NCBI RefSeq assembly: GCF_900176505.1
Contig: NZ_FWYB01000002.1
Coordinates: 397,237-461,236, forward strand
DNA: 64,000 nucleotides
Direction: 5' to 3'
DNA from: Pedobacter nyackensis
Lineage (GTDB): Bacteria > Bacteroidota > Bacteroidia > Sphingobacteriales > Sphingobacteriaceae
Shown: positions 1 through 8,446 of the stretch, in pieces
Position numbering within the stretch: position 1 is the first letter of the stretch
Layout of the letters: every line of letters starts with the position of its first letter
Made by a program: the position numbers and the translations under genes
The notes under the pieces: generated by a model
Database searches by the model: none
What the model was told of the DNA's origin: nothing
Seen by the model: the letters and a program-made list of their open reading frames with translations, nothing else

Positions 1-1725
1 CCCCCCGGCGGTTATTCTAAGTGAAGGCATCACATCATAGATGATCTGCAGGTTGTTATTAATTGTAAAGTTGTTCGCTCTGTTAAAACTTCCAATCGAC
101 GCATTGTAGAGTGGATTCATAATTAAAGGAAAAGCACCTGCCCGCTGTACGGAATCGATAAATCGTTCGTGAACGGGTGCATATTCATAATAGGGGTTCA
201 TGTTCACCCAGGTAGAAAAACTCCCATATGGTGTTTCATTAGACTTAGACCCTACGAATGACGCTCGATTAGATACATTGATTTTCCCGGTTCGGTAATT
301 TAAATTCAGGTTCCCTCCCCAATCATCTCTATCAGAGCCAATCATAGTTCCTTTTGTATTTTTGATATTTACACCTAAATCAAAAAGAATAGTGCCTTCT
401 CCTCCGCGTACACTGACCGAATGCCTGTTTGAAAAACCCGTTTGTAAAGGTTTATCCAACCAGTAAGTATTCACGCCACGAACCACATTAGCCAGTCGGC
501 TGTTGTATAAGCTATCTAATCCCAGCTGAGATCTGACATTAGTAGCCGTATACCTGCCAGACAATCGCTCAAATTCCAATTTCTCCGTTGCATTCATCAT
601 GTTATAACTTCTTAAGTCTGGCGTCTCAACACGAAAATCACCTGAATAAGATAGTTTAACCTTACCCGATTTTGGCTTAATCGTTTCCACAACCACAACT
701 CCATTAGATGCACGTGAACCATAAAGCGCAGTAGATGATGCATCTTTAAGAATAGTAACGGAGGCTACAATATTCATATCCAGATCTACAATTGTCCTGA
801 GATTCGTTTCAAAACCATCCAAAATAAATAATGGCAAATTAGGGTCAGCAGTAAATTCTGAACGGAGATTCGATGCTGGAATACTGGTTTGTCCGCGCAC
901 CTCGATATTGGGTAATGCATTAGGATTGGATCCCACTTGATTATTTTCAATTTGCATAAATGAAGGATCTAAAGCCCTCAAACTCGCAATGATATTGTTA
1001 TTACCAATCACCTTTAATTCAGTACCCGAAAAATTAGCGGTCGCCCCGGTAAAACTCTCTTTTTTACGTTCGATACCTATTCCGGTGATGACAATGTTAT
1101 CGAGATCACCGACTTTTGCTTTGAGCACAATATTCAATAGGTTTGTTCCCTTGGCTGGCACATTCATCGTCTGGGTATCATACCCAACGAAAGAAAAAGT
1201 AAGCTGATCGTTATCATCTTTGATTTGAATAGAAAACGCACCATTTTTAACCGTTCTTGAATTTGTCCGGCTTATTTTTGCTTGTACGTTAACGCCTTCT
1301 AAGGGGCTCCCCTTTTCATCGACCACTTTACCAGATACAATACGTTGCTGGTTAGGGCTGACCAATTCAGGCCTGGATTTCACAATGATTGCATTTTTGT
1401 CGATCTGGAAAGTAAATGGCTGGTTAAAAAAAACCTGGATTAAAGCTTCCTTCAACGGAACCTGCTTTAAATCTAAATCAATAAGTCCCGCTTTTTCTAC
1501 AGTACGATCAATATAAATAAAATCATACCCCGTTTGTTGTCGAATCTCTTCAAAGATACTTATCAATGTAGCATTCCGTTTCTTTAGTGTCACGGTTTGG
1601 CCGTAGCTAGATGCGTTAACCTGCAGAACTGCAACTGTTAATAACAAAATTGTAAATTTCATTGCCAGTAAAATTTTAGACACACCGGCCGGAAGCCTGC
1701 TGAGCCTTTTAAAGTAAAAATTCAT
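1..1725 (-). CDS. SusC/RagA-family TonB-dependent outer-membrane receptor (C-terminus beyond window)
   Basis: The frame is open from an ATG at 1725 to the window edge, giving 575 residues of a protein that should be about 1,000-1,200 long. After a basic N-terminus and a signal segment (MKFTILLLTVAVLQVNA) come an STN domain (about residues 45-105), a carboxypeptidase-regulatory-like beta-sandwich (about 115-200) and the receptor plug, with the SusC-type stretches LPLFILDGFE and ASSTALYGSRASNGVVVVET. The STN domain plus the upstream FecR and sigma genes indicate cell-surface signalling: ligand binding is passed through FecR to the ECF sigma factor. The substrate cannot be read from the sequence. 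A SusD partner, if present, would lie beyond the left edge. Confidence 0.95.
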   Translation of the reverse strand, partial: MNFYFKRLSRLPAGVSKILLAMKFTILLLTVAVLQVNASSYGQTVTLKKRNATLISIFEEIRQQTGYDFIYIDRTVEKAGLIDLDLKQVPLKEALIQVFFNQPFTFQIDKNAIIVKSRPELVSPNQQRIVSGKVVDEKGSPLEGVNVQAKISRTNSRTVKNGAFSIQIKDDNDQLTFSFVGYDTQTMNVPAKGTNLLNIVLKAKVGDLDNIVITGIGIERKKESFTGATANFSGTELKVIGNNNIIASLRALDPSFMQIENNQVGSNPNALPNIEVRGQTSIPASNLRSEFTADPNLPLFILDGFETNLRTIVDLDMNIVASVTILKDASSTALYGSRASNGVVVVETIKPKSGKVKLSYSGDFRVETPDLRSYNMMNATEKLEFERLSGRYTATNVRSQLGLDSLYNSRLANVVRGVNTYWLDKPLQTGFSNRHSVSVRGGEGTILFDLGVNIKNTKGTMIGSDRDDWGGNLNLNYRTGKINVSNRASFVGSKSNETPYGSFSTWVNMNPYYEYAPVHERFIDSVQRAGAFPLIMNPLYNASIGSFNRANNFTINNNLQIIYDVMPSLRITAGG

Positions 1726-1820
1726 ACATTTGCTTTGGTTTAATAACGGGCATACCACATCCATAGTCGGTAGACTGGCAGCTCGCGTAGTTCATAAAAA
1801 TTTGATTTTACTTTCCCAAT

Positions 1821-1886
1821 TTATTGGGTGAATCGAAGAATCATTAAACTTGCCAGGAGTGCTCGCATACTCTTGGCATTATTCAT
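1821..1886 (-). CDS. Possible tiny ORF between FecR and the SusC-like gene (doubtful)
   Basis: In the 232-base gap between the FecR stop and the receptor start, one minus frame is open from inside the fecR end to a stop at 1821-1823. Its only ATG encodes 21 residues beginning MNNAKSMRALLASL. The open frame before that ATG is hydrophilic and acidic, and the end is hydrophobic. There is no convincing ribosome-binding site and I recognise no family. It could be a leader peptide or chance. The gap also carries repeated GGTTAGGTT-like stretches around 1907-1955. Confidence 0.15.
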   Translation of the reverse strand: MNNAKSMRALLASLMILRFTQ

Positions 1887-1957
1887 GTCTTCTTCTAAGT
1901 AGCTGGTTAGGTTCTTTTTGTCATGGTCATCATTTGGTTTAGTTTGGTTAGGTTTTA

Positions 1958-3136
1958 TTATAGGGCATTCAATACTTTAATTGTTGAATTTTCAAGCTCA
2001 AATTTTATTTCTCCTGTGCCTGATAAGTTTTTGAGTATATCCGACAAGTCTCTGGATCTGGACATTTGACCACTAAATGTTATGGATTTATTTAGGTTAT
2101 GATCAAATACAACCTGAACATTATACCAACGGGAAATCCGGGCCATGACTTCTGTCAGACTTTCCCTTCGGAATATGAAATCTCCATTCTTCCAATCCAC
2201 AACCTGATCAACTTCTTTCTGTATTACTTTAATACCTTTTTTGCTTAAAACGGCCTGCTCACCAACCTTGATCACAACTTCTGAGGATTTTGACCTGGAA
2301 CCATCTAAATGGGATGTTACCCGAACACTACCTTCCAGCAAGGTCGTTTTAATTGTTCCATCATCTTTGTACCCATTGATGTTAAAATGAGTTCCAAGAA
2401 CCGTCACTTCTTGTCCATCACTTAACACAACAAATGGATGTTTTTTATCCTCCTTAACTTCAAAATAAGCTTCTCCCTCAAGGTCTACCTTTCTTTTTCC
2501 ATTAGCATAAAGTGCTGTTGAAAAAGTTAATGATGAAGAAGCATTTAACCATACTTTGGTTCCATCCAGGAGGACAACGGAATACGTTTCGCCCCGTTGG
2601 GTACTTAATGTGTTGACACCGGCCTCCTGATTTTGACCAGGAATCACCTTATAGGTAAGTTGTCCTCCACTTTCTTTAATAATTTCAACTCCTGCTTCCG
2701 ACAACTGTTCTACGTCGTCCACGCTATCCAAAAGAATCTTCTTACCATTGGCTAATGTAAGTGTTGCTTTTTCTTGCCCTGCAACAATTTGAGGTGCCTT
2801 TGATGAGGCTATGTTTTGTTTTTCATCATTGTTAACCGGCTGAAACTGTTTTAAGGTATACATTACAGAAAAAGCACCTAAAAATAATGACGCCGCTAAA
2901 AGTACCCACCTGTATTTTCTATACAAACTAATAGTTTTTGGTGGGCTCAGCTTTTGAGCAAGGGATAATCTGATATTTGCTTGTATAATGGATTTTTCTG
3001 AAGGCGATACCTGATCCCACTCAGGATTGTTCTCCGCGTACCAATCTAAATAATGGAGATACTGAGAAAGTTCCTCTTCTGTTGCATTACCTTCTGCAAC
3101 ACGTTTGGCAATATGAATAAAAGATTCTTTCTGCAT
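1958..3136 (-). CDS. FecR-family anti-sigma factor
   Basis: This is a 392-residue single-pass membrane regulator. A cytoplasmic helical N-terminus (1-75) would bind the sigma factor. One membrane helix follows (about 76-95, WVLLAASLFLGAFSVMYTL), then a periplasmic FecR domain (about 180-290) with VWLNASSSLTF, GEAYFEV and VLGTHFNINGY, and a C-terminal DUF4974 domain that is expected to meet the receptor STN domain. It lies 80 bases after the sigma gene and before the receptor gene, the standard order for sigma/anti-sigma/receptor relays in Bacteroidota. The second FecR protein at 20059-21222 is a clear paralogue in its central domain. Confidence 0.95.
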   Translation of the reverse strand: MQKESFIHIAKRVAEGNATEEELSQYLHYLDWYAENNPEWDQVSPSEKSIIQANIRLSLAQKLSPPKTISLYRKYRWVLLAASLFLGAFSVMYTLKQFQPVNNDEKQNIASSKAPQIVAGQEKATLTLANGKKILLDSVDDVEQLSEAGVEIIKESGGQLTYKVIPGQNQEAGVNTLSTQRGETYSVVLLDGTKVWLNASSSLTFSTALYANGKRKVDLEGEAYFEVKEDKKHPFVVLSDGQEVTVLGTHFNINGYKDDGTIKTTLLEGSVRVTSHLDGSRSKSSEVVIKVGEQAVLSKKGIKVIQKEVDQVVDWKNGDFIFRRESLTEVMARISRWYNVQVVFDHNLNKSITFSGQMSRSRDLSDILKNLSGTGEIKFELENSTIKVLNAL

Positions 3137-3216
3137 ATAATGTAAAGCGAATAAGAAGGCTCAATCCCCTAAAAGATTTTTATTTTATTTTTAAAAACCA
3201 AACAACAGCCTGGTTA

Positions 3217-3789
3217 TCAGCAAATAAAAAACATAAGATAATTGTACTTTTCCAATTTCAGACGCAGCTTCTTTAAAGCAATGGTAATTTGTGCTTCAAC
3301 TGTTTTTTCGGAGATATCCAATTGGGCGGCAATTTCTTTATTGCTTAGATAGGAGAATCGACTCATTTGAAAAATCAATCTGCAACGTTCGGGCAGATCT
3401 TTTATGGTGTGCTCAATTAGTTCCTGAAGTTGCTTAACTTCAAGCGTAAGGCTCTCATCATGTTCCACCTGTGGTGCCTCTTTTATGCGATCAAAAAAAT
3501 CCTGATGAAATTTTGCCGCTCTAAAATAGCTTGCTGTTTTAAACTTCACTGCAGTAAGCAGATAGCCTTTACAGGAGACCAATTCCCATTTTTCTCTATT
3601 CTCCCAAAACCATGTAAAAATATCCTGGATGATGTCTTGAGCCATATCAAAATCTCGTAATATATTATACGCATAGCCATACAATACATCAAAATATCTT
3701 CTGTATAACTCTTCAAATGCTAAATAATCATTTAATTTAATGGCATTCAACAATTCATACTCGCTCAGTAACTGATATTCTTTCATCAA
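3217..3789 (-). CDS. ECF (sigma-70 family, FecI-like) RNA polymerase sigma factor
   Basis: The protein has 190 residues, normal for an ECF factor. Region 2 (about residues 20-90) has the usual AFEELYRRYFDVLYGYAYNI and DIIQDIFTWFWENRE stretches. Region 4 (about 125-180) is a helix-turn-helix of the form LPERCRLIF, LSNKEIAAQLDISEKTVEAQI. It is the first gene of the FecI-FecR-SusC set and should direct transcription of the receptor operon once released by FecR. The start MMKEYQ is chosen because the region 2 helix follows at the normal distance. The C-terminus (YNYLMFFIC) is unusually hydrophobic. Confidence 0.95.
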   Translation of the reverse strand: MMKEYQLLSEYELLNAIKLNDYLAFEELYRRYFDVLYGYAYNILRDFDMAQDIIQDIFTWFWENREKWELVSCKGYLLTAVKFKTASYFRAAKFHQDFFDRIKEAPQVEHDESLTLEVKQLQELIEHTIKDLPERCRLIFQMSRFSYLSNKEIAAQLDISEKTVEAQITIALKKLRLKLEKYNYLMFFIC

Positions 3790-3913
3790 AAATTGAATTC
3801 TGTTGTATTTGGTCTTTAAAAGCTTAAAGGCAAATATGATAAATAATTAAGCCAACAGCGACGTAATTTGATAAATACGCACTAATCTTTCTGCTCGCCA
3901 ATTTTTTATACAT

Positions 3914-3921
3914 TATCTTTG
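3914..3921 (+). promoter_or_regulatory. Bacteroidota -7 element directly before hemW
   Basis: TATCTTTG fits the TAnnTTTG -7 consensus of Bacteroidota promoters and ends four bases before the hemW ATG. No clear TTTG -33 element is visible. If functional, transcription would start at or beside the start codon, giving a leaderless or nearly leaderless mRNA. Confidence 0.4.
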
Positions 3922-3925
3922 CCGG

Positions 3926-5065
3926 ATGTCCGGAATTTACATCCATATCCCTTTCTGTAAAAAAGCCTGCACCTATTGCGATTTTCACTTCAGCACCTCG
4001 TTAAAGTACGTTGATGAAATGACTGATGCCATTTGTGCGGAAATCATCATGAAGAAAGACCGGATAACGGACCAGGTGGGCAGCATCTATTTTGGCGGAG
4101 GGACACCATCGGTATTGCCATCAAAGAGTTTTGAAAAGATCTTTAACACGCTTACACAGCACTTCTCTATCTCCTCTGATGCGGAGATTACTATAGAAGC
4201 CAACCCCGACGACCTGAACGCTAAGAAAATAGCAGAACTCAGACAACTGCCTGTAAACCGCTTCAGCATAGGTATACAGTCCTTTTTTGAGGAAGATCTG
4301 ATCTGGATGAACAGGGCCCACAATGCAAATGAGGCTGAAGATTGCATAAAACGCAGTCAGGATGCCGGCTTCGAAAACCTGAGCATTGATCTGATTTATG
4401 GCTACCCCTTACTAACCGACAACAAGTGGTTAAGTAACATCAATAAAGCCATCGAATTTCAAACACCACATATTTCTGCGTACTCATTAACCGTTGAACC
4501 TAGAACCGCTCTGGCCAGCGCCATTAAAAAGGGGCAGCAACCACCGGTTAATGATGAGCAAAGTGCAGCACAATTCATCACACTGATAGAAAAGCTTAAG
4601 GCCGGTGGCTTTGAACAATATGAAATCTCCAATTTTAGTCAGCCAGGGAAGTACGCGGTCCACAATACCAATTACTGGCGTGGCATCCCCTATTTGGGTA
4701 TAGGCCCTTCGGCACATGGTTTTGATGGTCATACCCGCTATCTGAATATTGCCAACAATGCAATTTACCTACAACATTTGCAAAAAGGCGAACTGGCTGA
4801 AACCATTGAAGAGCTTGACCAGTACGACAGGTTTAACGAGTACATCATGACCTCCCTGCGTACCATGTGGGGTACAGACTTGAATAAAATTAAAGCTGAT
4901 TTTGGTAAACAGTTTCAGGCTGATACGCTAAAAGCAATAAAACCATTTGTAGAGAAAGGCTGGCTGATCCAGCAGGATAATCACCTGATTCTGACACAGG
5001 AAGGTAAATTATTTGCTGATTACATCGCTTCTGAATTATTTTTGATCCAGGATGATCATCTTTAA
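3926..5065 (+). CDS. hemW: HemW-type radical SAM heme chaperone
   Basis: The 379-residue protein opens with IYIHIPFCKKACTYCDFHF. The CxxxCxxC cluster motif ligates the SAM-bound [4Fe-4S] centre, and the following D-F, in place of the extra cysteine of true HemN, is the HemW form. YFGGGTPS (SAM binding), RFSIGIQSF and the C-terminal HemN domain (about 290-375) are present. The length matches HemW (about 380). HemW delivers heme to respiratory proteins. It is often annotated as a coproporphyrinogen III oxidase, but that activity belongs to HemN. A short-chain dehydrogenase gene follows after 24 bases and is probably co-transcribed. Confidence 0.95.
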   Translation: MSGIYIHIPFCKKACTYCDFHFSTSLKYVDEMTDAICAEIIMKKDRITDQVGSIYFGGGTPSVLPSKSFEKIFNTLTQHFSISSDAEITIEANPDDLNAKKIAELRQLPVNRFSIGIQSFFEEDLIWMNRAHNANEAEDCIKRSQDAGFENLSIDLIYGYPLLTDNKWLSNINKAIEFQTPHISAYSLTVEPRTALASAIKKGQQPPVNDEQSAAQFITLIEKLKAGGFEQYEISNFSQPGKYAVHNTNYWRGIPYLGIGPSAHGFDGHTRYLNIANNAIYLQHLQKGELAETIEELDQYDRFNEYIMTSLRTMWGTDLNKIKADFGKQFQADTLKAIKPFVEKGWLIQQDNHLILTQEGKLFADYIASELFLIQDDHL

Positions 5066-5089
5066 CAAATCATTGATAAAATATTACCC

Positions 5090-5875
5090 ATGAAGAATAA
5101 GGTTATTTGGATTACCGGAGCATCGTCTGGTATTGGTGAAGCACTAGCCTATGCATGTGACAATGCCGGTGCAAAACTTATCCTCTCATCGCGTAACAGG
5201 GATGAGCTTTACAGAGTTAAAAGTGCTTGCAAAAGCCCTGTTAACATTCATATTCTTTCCTTAGATCTTGAAAAAACCGATTCATTGGCAGATAAGGCTG
5301 AAGAAGCCATCCGCATATATGGGCATATCGATATGCTGATCAATTGTGGTGGCATTAGTCAGCGTAGTCTGGCTTTAGAGACAACATTACAGACAGAGCA
5401 GCGCCTGATGAATGTTAACTTCTGGGGCACAGTTGTGCTGAGCAAAGCTGTATTGCCAAATATGATTGCTCAAGGCGGTGGAAAGATCGTCTGCATTAGC
5501 AGTCTGGTTGGCAAATTCGGAACACGTTTCCGCTCCTCATATGCAGCCTCAAAACATGCCTTACATGGCTATTTTGATTCGCTGCGTTCGGAAGTATATG
5601 ATAAAAACATCCAGATCACTCTGGTTTGTCCTGGCTTTATTAAAACCAATGTGACCCTAAATGCGCTAACAGCAGAAGGAAGCGCTTATGGAATCATGGA
5701 TCATGACCCAGACGATAGGATGTCTGCGGATGAATGTGCCAAACAAATTTTACAGGCCATCAAAGCAAATAAAGAGGAAGTATATATTGGCGGTAAGGAA
5801 GTTAAGGCAATATGGTTGAAACGTTTCTTCCCTTTACGTCTGTCTAAGTATTTAAGAACCGCAAAGGTTACTTAA
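5090..5875 (+). CDS. Short-chain dehydrogenase/reductase (SDR)
   Basis: A 261-residue classical SDR with a Rossmann fold. The NAD(P)-binding motif is GASSGIGEAL near residue 11, the structural NxGG-type motif is INCGGIS near 85, the catalytic Ser lies in CISSLVG near 140, and the Tyr-x-x-x-Lys pair is in YAASKHAL near 154. The C-terminal FFPLRLSKYL stretch resembles the DHRS7/DltE-like group, which may associate with membranes. The substrate cannot be inferred. It sits 24 bases after hemW. Confidence 0.92.
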   Translation: MKNKVIWITGASSGIGEALAYACDNAGAKLILSSRNRDELYRVKSACKSPVNIHILSLDLEKTDSLADKAEEAIRIYGHIDMLINCGGISQRSLALETTLQTEQRLMNVNFWGTVVLSKAVLPNMIAQGGGKIVCISSLVGKFGTRFRSSYAASKHALHGYFDSLRSEVYDKNIQITLVCPGFIKTNVTLNALTAEGSAYGIMDHDPDDRMSADECAKQILQAIKANKEEVYIGGKEVKAIWLKRFFPLRLSKYLRTAKVT

Positions 5876-5877
5876 TG

Positions 5878-5887
5878 CAAACGTTTG
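5878..5887. promoter_or_regulatory. CAAACGTTTG palindrome, candidate operator upstream of the DUF3472 gene
   Basis: A perfect 10-base palindrome (flanks TG...A) lies between the SDR stop and the DUF3472-type gene, about 70 bases before its ATG. The same palindrome occurs at 11893-11902, upstream of the DUF1800 gene. The form with a central CG resembles LacI-family operators. No LacI-family gene is visible in the window. Confidence 0.3.
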
Positions 5888-5957
5888 ACCGAATTTTCAT
5901 CAAGTTCATCTCCTCTTCTTTTCCTATTTTCATGAAAATTTGACAGTCTAAATCATC

Positions 5958-7265
5958 ATGAAAAGAACCACCTTCATTCTTCTGGCCTTCCAGCTCATAT
6001 TCTGTACCCTTTGTTTTGCGAATAAAACGGGTAATGCTGAACCTGCTACCATTGTTGTACCTCTTGGAGGAAATGGTTGGTTAAGTAAAAACGCAACCGC
6101 AAAAATCAATAAGGAGGGATTGAGCAACTGGTCTTCAAAATCAGAAACGATCACCGTTTACTTTCGTACAGAAACCCCTGGCGATGCGGAGCTTTCACTC
6201 CAGTTAAATGTACCTGAAGGCAATAGCAAAATCAGCTTAACCGCAGCAGGCAAGACCTTTACTAAGGAGATCAGTAACAGTCAATCCGAAATCATTAAAA
6301 TAGGAAACGTTCAGATTAAACAGCCCGGCTATGTAAAAATAGAGCTTAAAGGCATTTCTAAAACAGGAAGCGTTTTTGCGAATATTTCTGACCTCATTGT
6401 TAGCGGAAGCAGTCTGAACAAGGGTGCCGCCTATGTTAAAAACAATGAAGGAAACTATTTCTATTGGGGCCACAGAGGGCCATCTGTACATTTGAAATAT
6501 GAAATTCCAAAAGCCGCAGAAAATGTAGAATGGTTTTACAATGAAATAACCGTTCCCGTTGGTGAGGACAAGCTAGGCACCTATTATATGGCCAATGGAT
6601 TTAGTGGTGGCTATTTCGGTATGCAGGTGAACTCTGCCACAGAACGAAGAGTACTCTTTTCAATATGGAGTCCTTTTACAACGGATGATCCTAAGCTGAT
6701 CCCCGACAGTATGAAAGTAGTTTTGCTAAAAAAAGGGGACATCACTAAAACAGGCGAATTTGGCAATGAAGGTTCAGGCGGACAAAGCTATATGCGCTTC
6801 CCATGGGTTGCCGGCAACACTTATGCTTTCCTGATCCGCGCACAACCTAACACAGTAAAGAAATCAACAGTATATACGGCTTACTTTAAAGATGTAGCAA
6901 AAGGTGACTGGATATTGGTAGCTAGCTTTGAAAGACCTCAATCAGCAGTGTACTTAAAAGGCTTACATTCCTTCCTGGAAAACTTCTCACCAACAATGGG
7001 CGATCAGTCGCGCAAGGGCAATTACCAAAACCAGTGGGCTATTGACCATACAGGAAAATGGCATGAAGTAACAGGTGCTACTTTTACTGTTGATGCAACT
7101 GCTAGTATCAATTATAGAAAAGATTACGCCGGAGGCGCTGAAAAGAATGCATTTTTCCTAAAGAACTGTGGTTTCTTTAATGATTTCACGCCTAAAAACA
7201 CAAAGTTTACCCGTGAGTCATCAGGTAAACCTCATCCGGTAATCGATTTTAACAAGTTACCATAA
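5958..7265 (+). CDS. Secreted DUF3472-type protein with an N-terminal DUF5077-like domain
   Basis: This 435-residue protein starts with a signal peptide (MKRTTFILLAFQLIFCTLCFA). Residues about 30-150 form a beta-rich, carbohydrate-module-like region in the position of DUF5077. Residues about 160-370 contain the DUF3472 features FYNEITVPVG, YYMANGFSGGYFGMQVNS, RVLFSIWSPF and GSGGQSYMRFPW. The family is secreted and common in Bacteroidota. Its biochemical role is not established; polysaccharide or glycoprotein handling is only a guess. It is transcribed alone, ends head to head with the FGE-like gene, and the shared 3' hairpin at 7275-7300 may terminate both. Confidence 0.8.
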   Translation: MKRTTFILLAFQLIFCTLCFANKTGNAEPATIVVPLGGNGWLSKNATAKINKEGLSNWSSKSETITVYFRTETPGDAELSLQLNVPEGNSKISLTAAGKTFTKEISNSQSEIIKIGNVQIKQPGYVKIELKGISKTGSVFANISDLIVSGSSLNKGAAYVKNNEGNYFYWGHRGPSVHLKYEIPKAAENVEWFYNEITVPVGEDKLGTYYMANGFSGGYFGMQVNSATERRVLFSIWSPFTTDDPKLIPDSMKVVLLKKGDITKTGEFGNEGSGGQSYMRFPWVAGNTYAFLIRAQPNTVKKSTVYTAYFKDVAKGDWILVASFERPQSAVYLKGLHSFLENFSPTMGDQSRKGNYQNQWAIDHTGKWHEVTGATFTVDATASINYRKDYAGGAEKNAFFLKNCGFFNDFTPKNTKFTRESSGKPHPVIDFNKLP

Positions 7266-7274
7266 GTTAAATCT

Positions 7275-7300
7275 GTGTGTAGCCTTAATTGGCTACACAC
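7275..7300. terminator. Convergent hairpin between the DUF3472 and FGE-like genes
   Basis: A perfect 10-base stem (GTGTGTAGCC / GGCTACACAC) with a six-base loop. The loop holds the stop codon of the minus-strand gene, so the right arm is its final codons. There is no long T tract on either side, so termination strength is doubtful. Confidence 0.4.
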
Positions 7301-8406
7301 CTGAAACCCGTATTTTCAAGTCCTGTATCTACAGAAGATTTCATTTTAGAACTTACCCTATAGCCTTTGCAATAGGAAGAATGGCACATGAATGAGCCTC
7401 CTCTGATGATCTTCTTAGGAATTGTTGGCTCCTCAGGATCATAACTTTCAGCAGGGCCTTTAGGGTTGCTTTGTTTACCCTTATTCGTCTTATAATAATC
7501 TGTAGTGTACCAATCGGCAGTCCATTCCCATACATTACCAGCCATATCATACAAGCCATATCCATTTGCCGCGAATGACTTTACGGGTGCTACACTTGCA
7601 TACCCATCTGTTTTTAAATCATTATAAGGGAACTCTCCCTGCCAGGTATTGGCTTTGACCCTACCCTTGATTAGATCTTCATCACCCCATGGGTACTTTT
7701 TACTTTTTAGACCACCACGAGCCGCGTATTCCCACTCTGCTTCGGTAGGTAAACGTTTACCTGCCCATTTAGCATAAGCAGCTGCATCTACCCAGGCTAC
7801 CTGTGTAACCGGATAATTGTCTTTACCGATAATATTGCTTTTTGGCCCTTGCGGATGTTTCCAGTTCGCACCTTCTGTCCAACTCCACCATTGTGATACA
7901 TCGTTAATATTTACTCGCTGAGCGGGCTTTTTAAAGGTTAAAGAAGCAGGTTGCAGCAATTCATCAGCCGGTTTAGGTGTACCCGGAGGCAATTGTTTTT
8001 TCAGTTCCTCCCAGTCCGGTTTACGTTCGGCCAGTGTTACATAGCCAGTAGCTTTTACAAAGCGTGCAAACTGTGCATTAGTTACTTCCGATTCATCAAT
8101 CCAAAAGCCGTCTACTGCAACTTCATGTGCCGGATATTCATCAGGTCGTCCTTCATTATCCGCAGCACCCATTACAAAATCTCCGGTAGGAATAAACTTC
8201 ATCCCCTCATGCGAGGCCTTGCCTTGCTTATCATTTGCGCCCAATGAATCAATGCCCTTTATAGCGCCAAACCTTTTAGGCAAGGTCGCATCACAGCAGC
8301 TAAGATCTGTTTTCTCAACTGATACAGCAGTTTCATTCTTAGTAGTTTTCTGATTACAGGAGGCTATTGTCAGCACTCCGAACAGGGATAAAAGGGCTAT
8401 TTTCAC
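7285..8406 (-). CDS. Formylglycine-generating-enzyme (SUMF1/FGE)-family lipoprotein
   Basis: A 373-residue protein with a lipoprotein signal (LTIASC at the lipobox) and an FGE-sulfatase domain from about residue 70 to the end: GDFVMGAADNEGRPDEYP, DGFWIDESEVTN, GKRLPTEAEWEYAARGG, AGNVWEWTADW and RGGSFMCHSSYC. The two cysteines Cys341 and Cys346 fit the copper-binding catalytic pair of true FGE, which converts a sulfatase cysteine to formylglycine. Many relatives such as gliding or regulatory SUMF1-like proteins lack this pair. No sulfatase gene lies in the window, so the client is unknown. It follows the DUF1501 gene by 40 bases and is probably the last gene of the DUF1800-DUF1501 operon. Confidence 0.9.
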   Translation of the reverse strand: MKIALLSLFGVLTIASCNQKTTKNETAVSVEKTDLSCCDATLPKRFGAIKGIDSLGANDKQGKASHEGMKFIPTGDFVMGAADNEGRPDEYPAHEVAVDGFWIDESEVTNAQFARFVKATGYVTLAERKPDWEELKKQLPPGTPKPADELLQPASLTFKKPAQRVNINDVSQWWSWTEGANWKHPQGPKSNIIGKDNYPVTQVAWVDAAAYAKWAGKRLPTEAEWEYAARGGLKSKKYPWGDEDLIKGRVKANTWQGEFPYNDLKTDGYASVAPVKSFAANGYGLYDMAGNVWEWTADWYTTDYYKTNKGKQSNPKGPAESYDPEEPTIPKKIIRGGSFMCHSSYCKGYRVSSKMKSSVDTGLENTGFRCVAN

Positions 8407-8446
8407 CTAGCTAAATTAATCATAAAAAAAATAGCATAAAAACTGC

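Noticed and set aside
7747..7762. Perfect 16-base palindrome AGGTAAACGTTTACCT that looks like an operator
   Set aside because: It lies inside the FGE-like gene and encodes the conserved GKRLP motif, so protein constraint and codon choice explain it.
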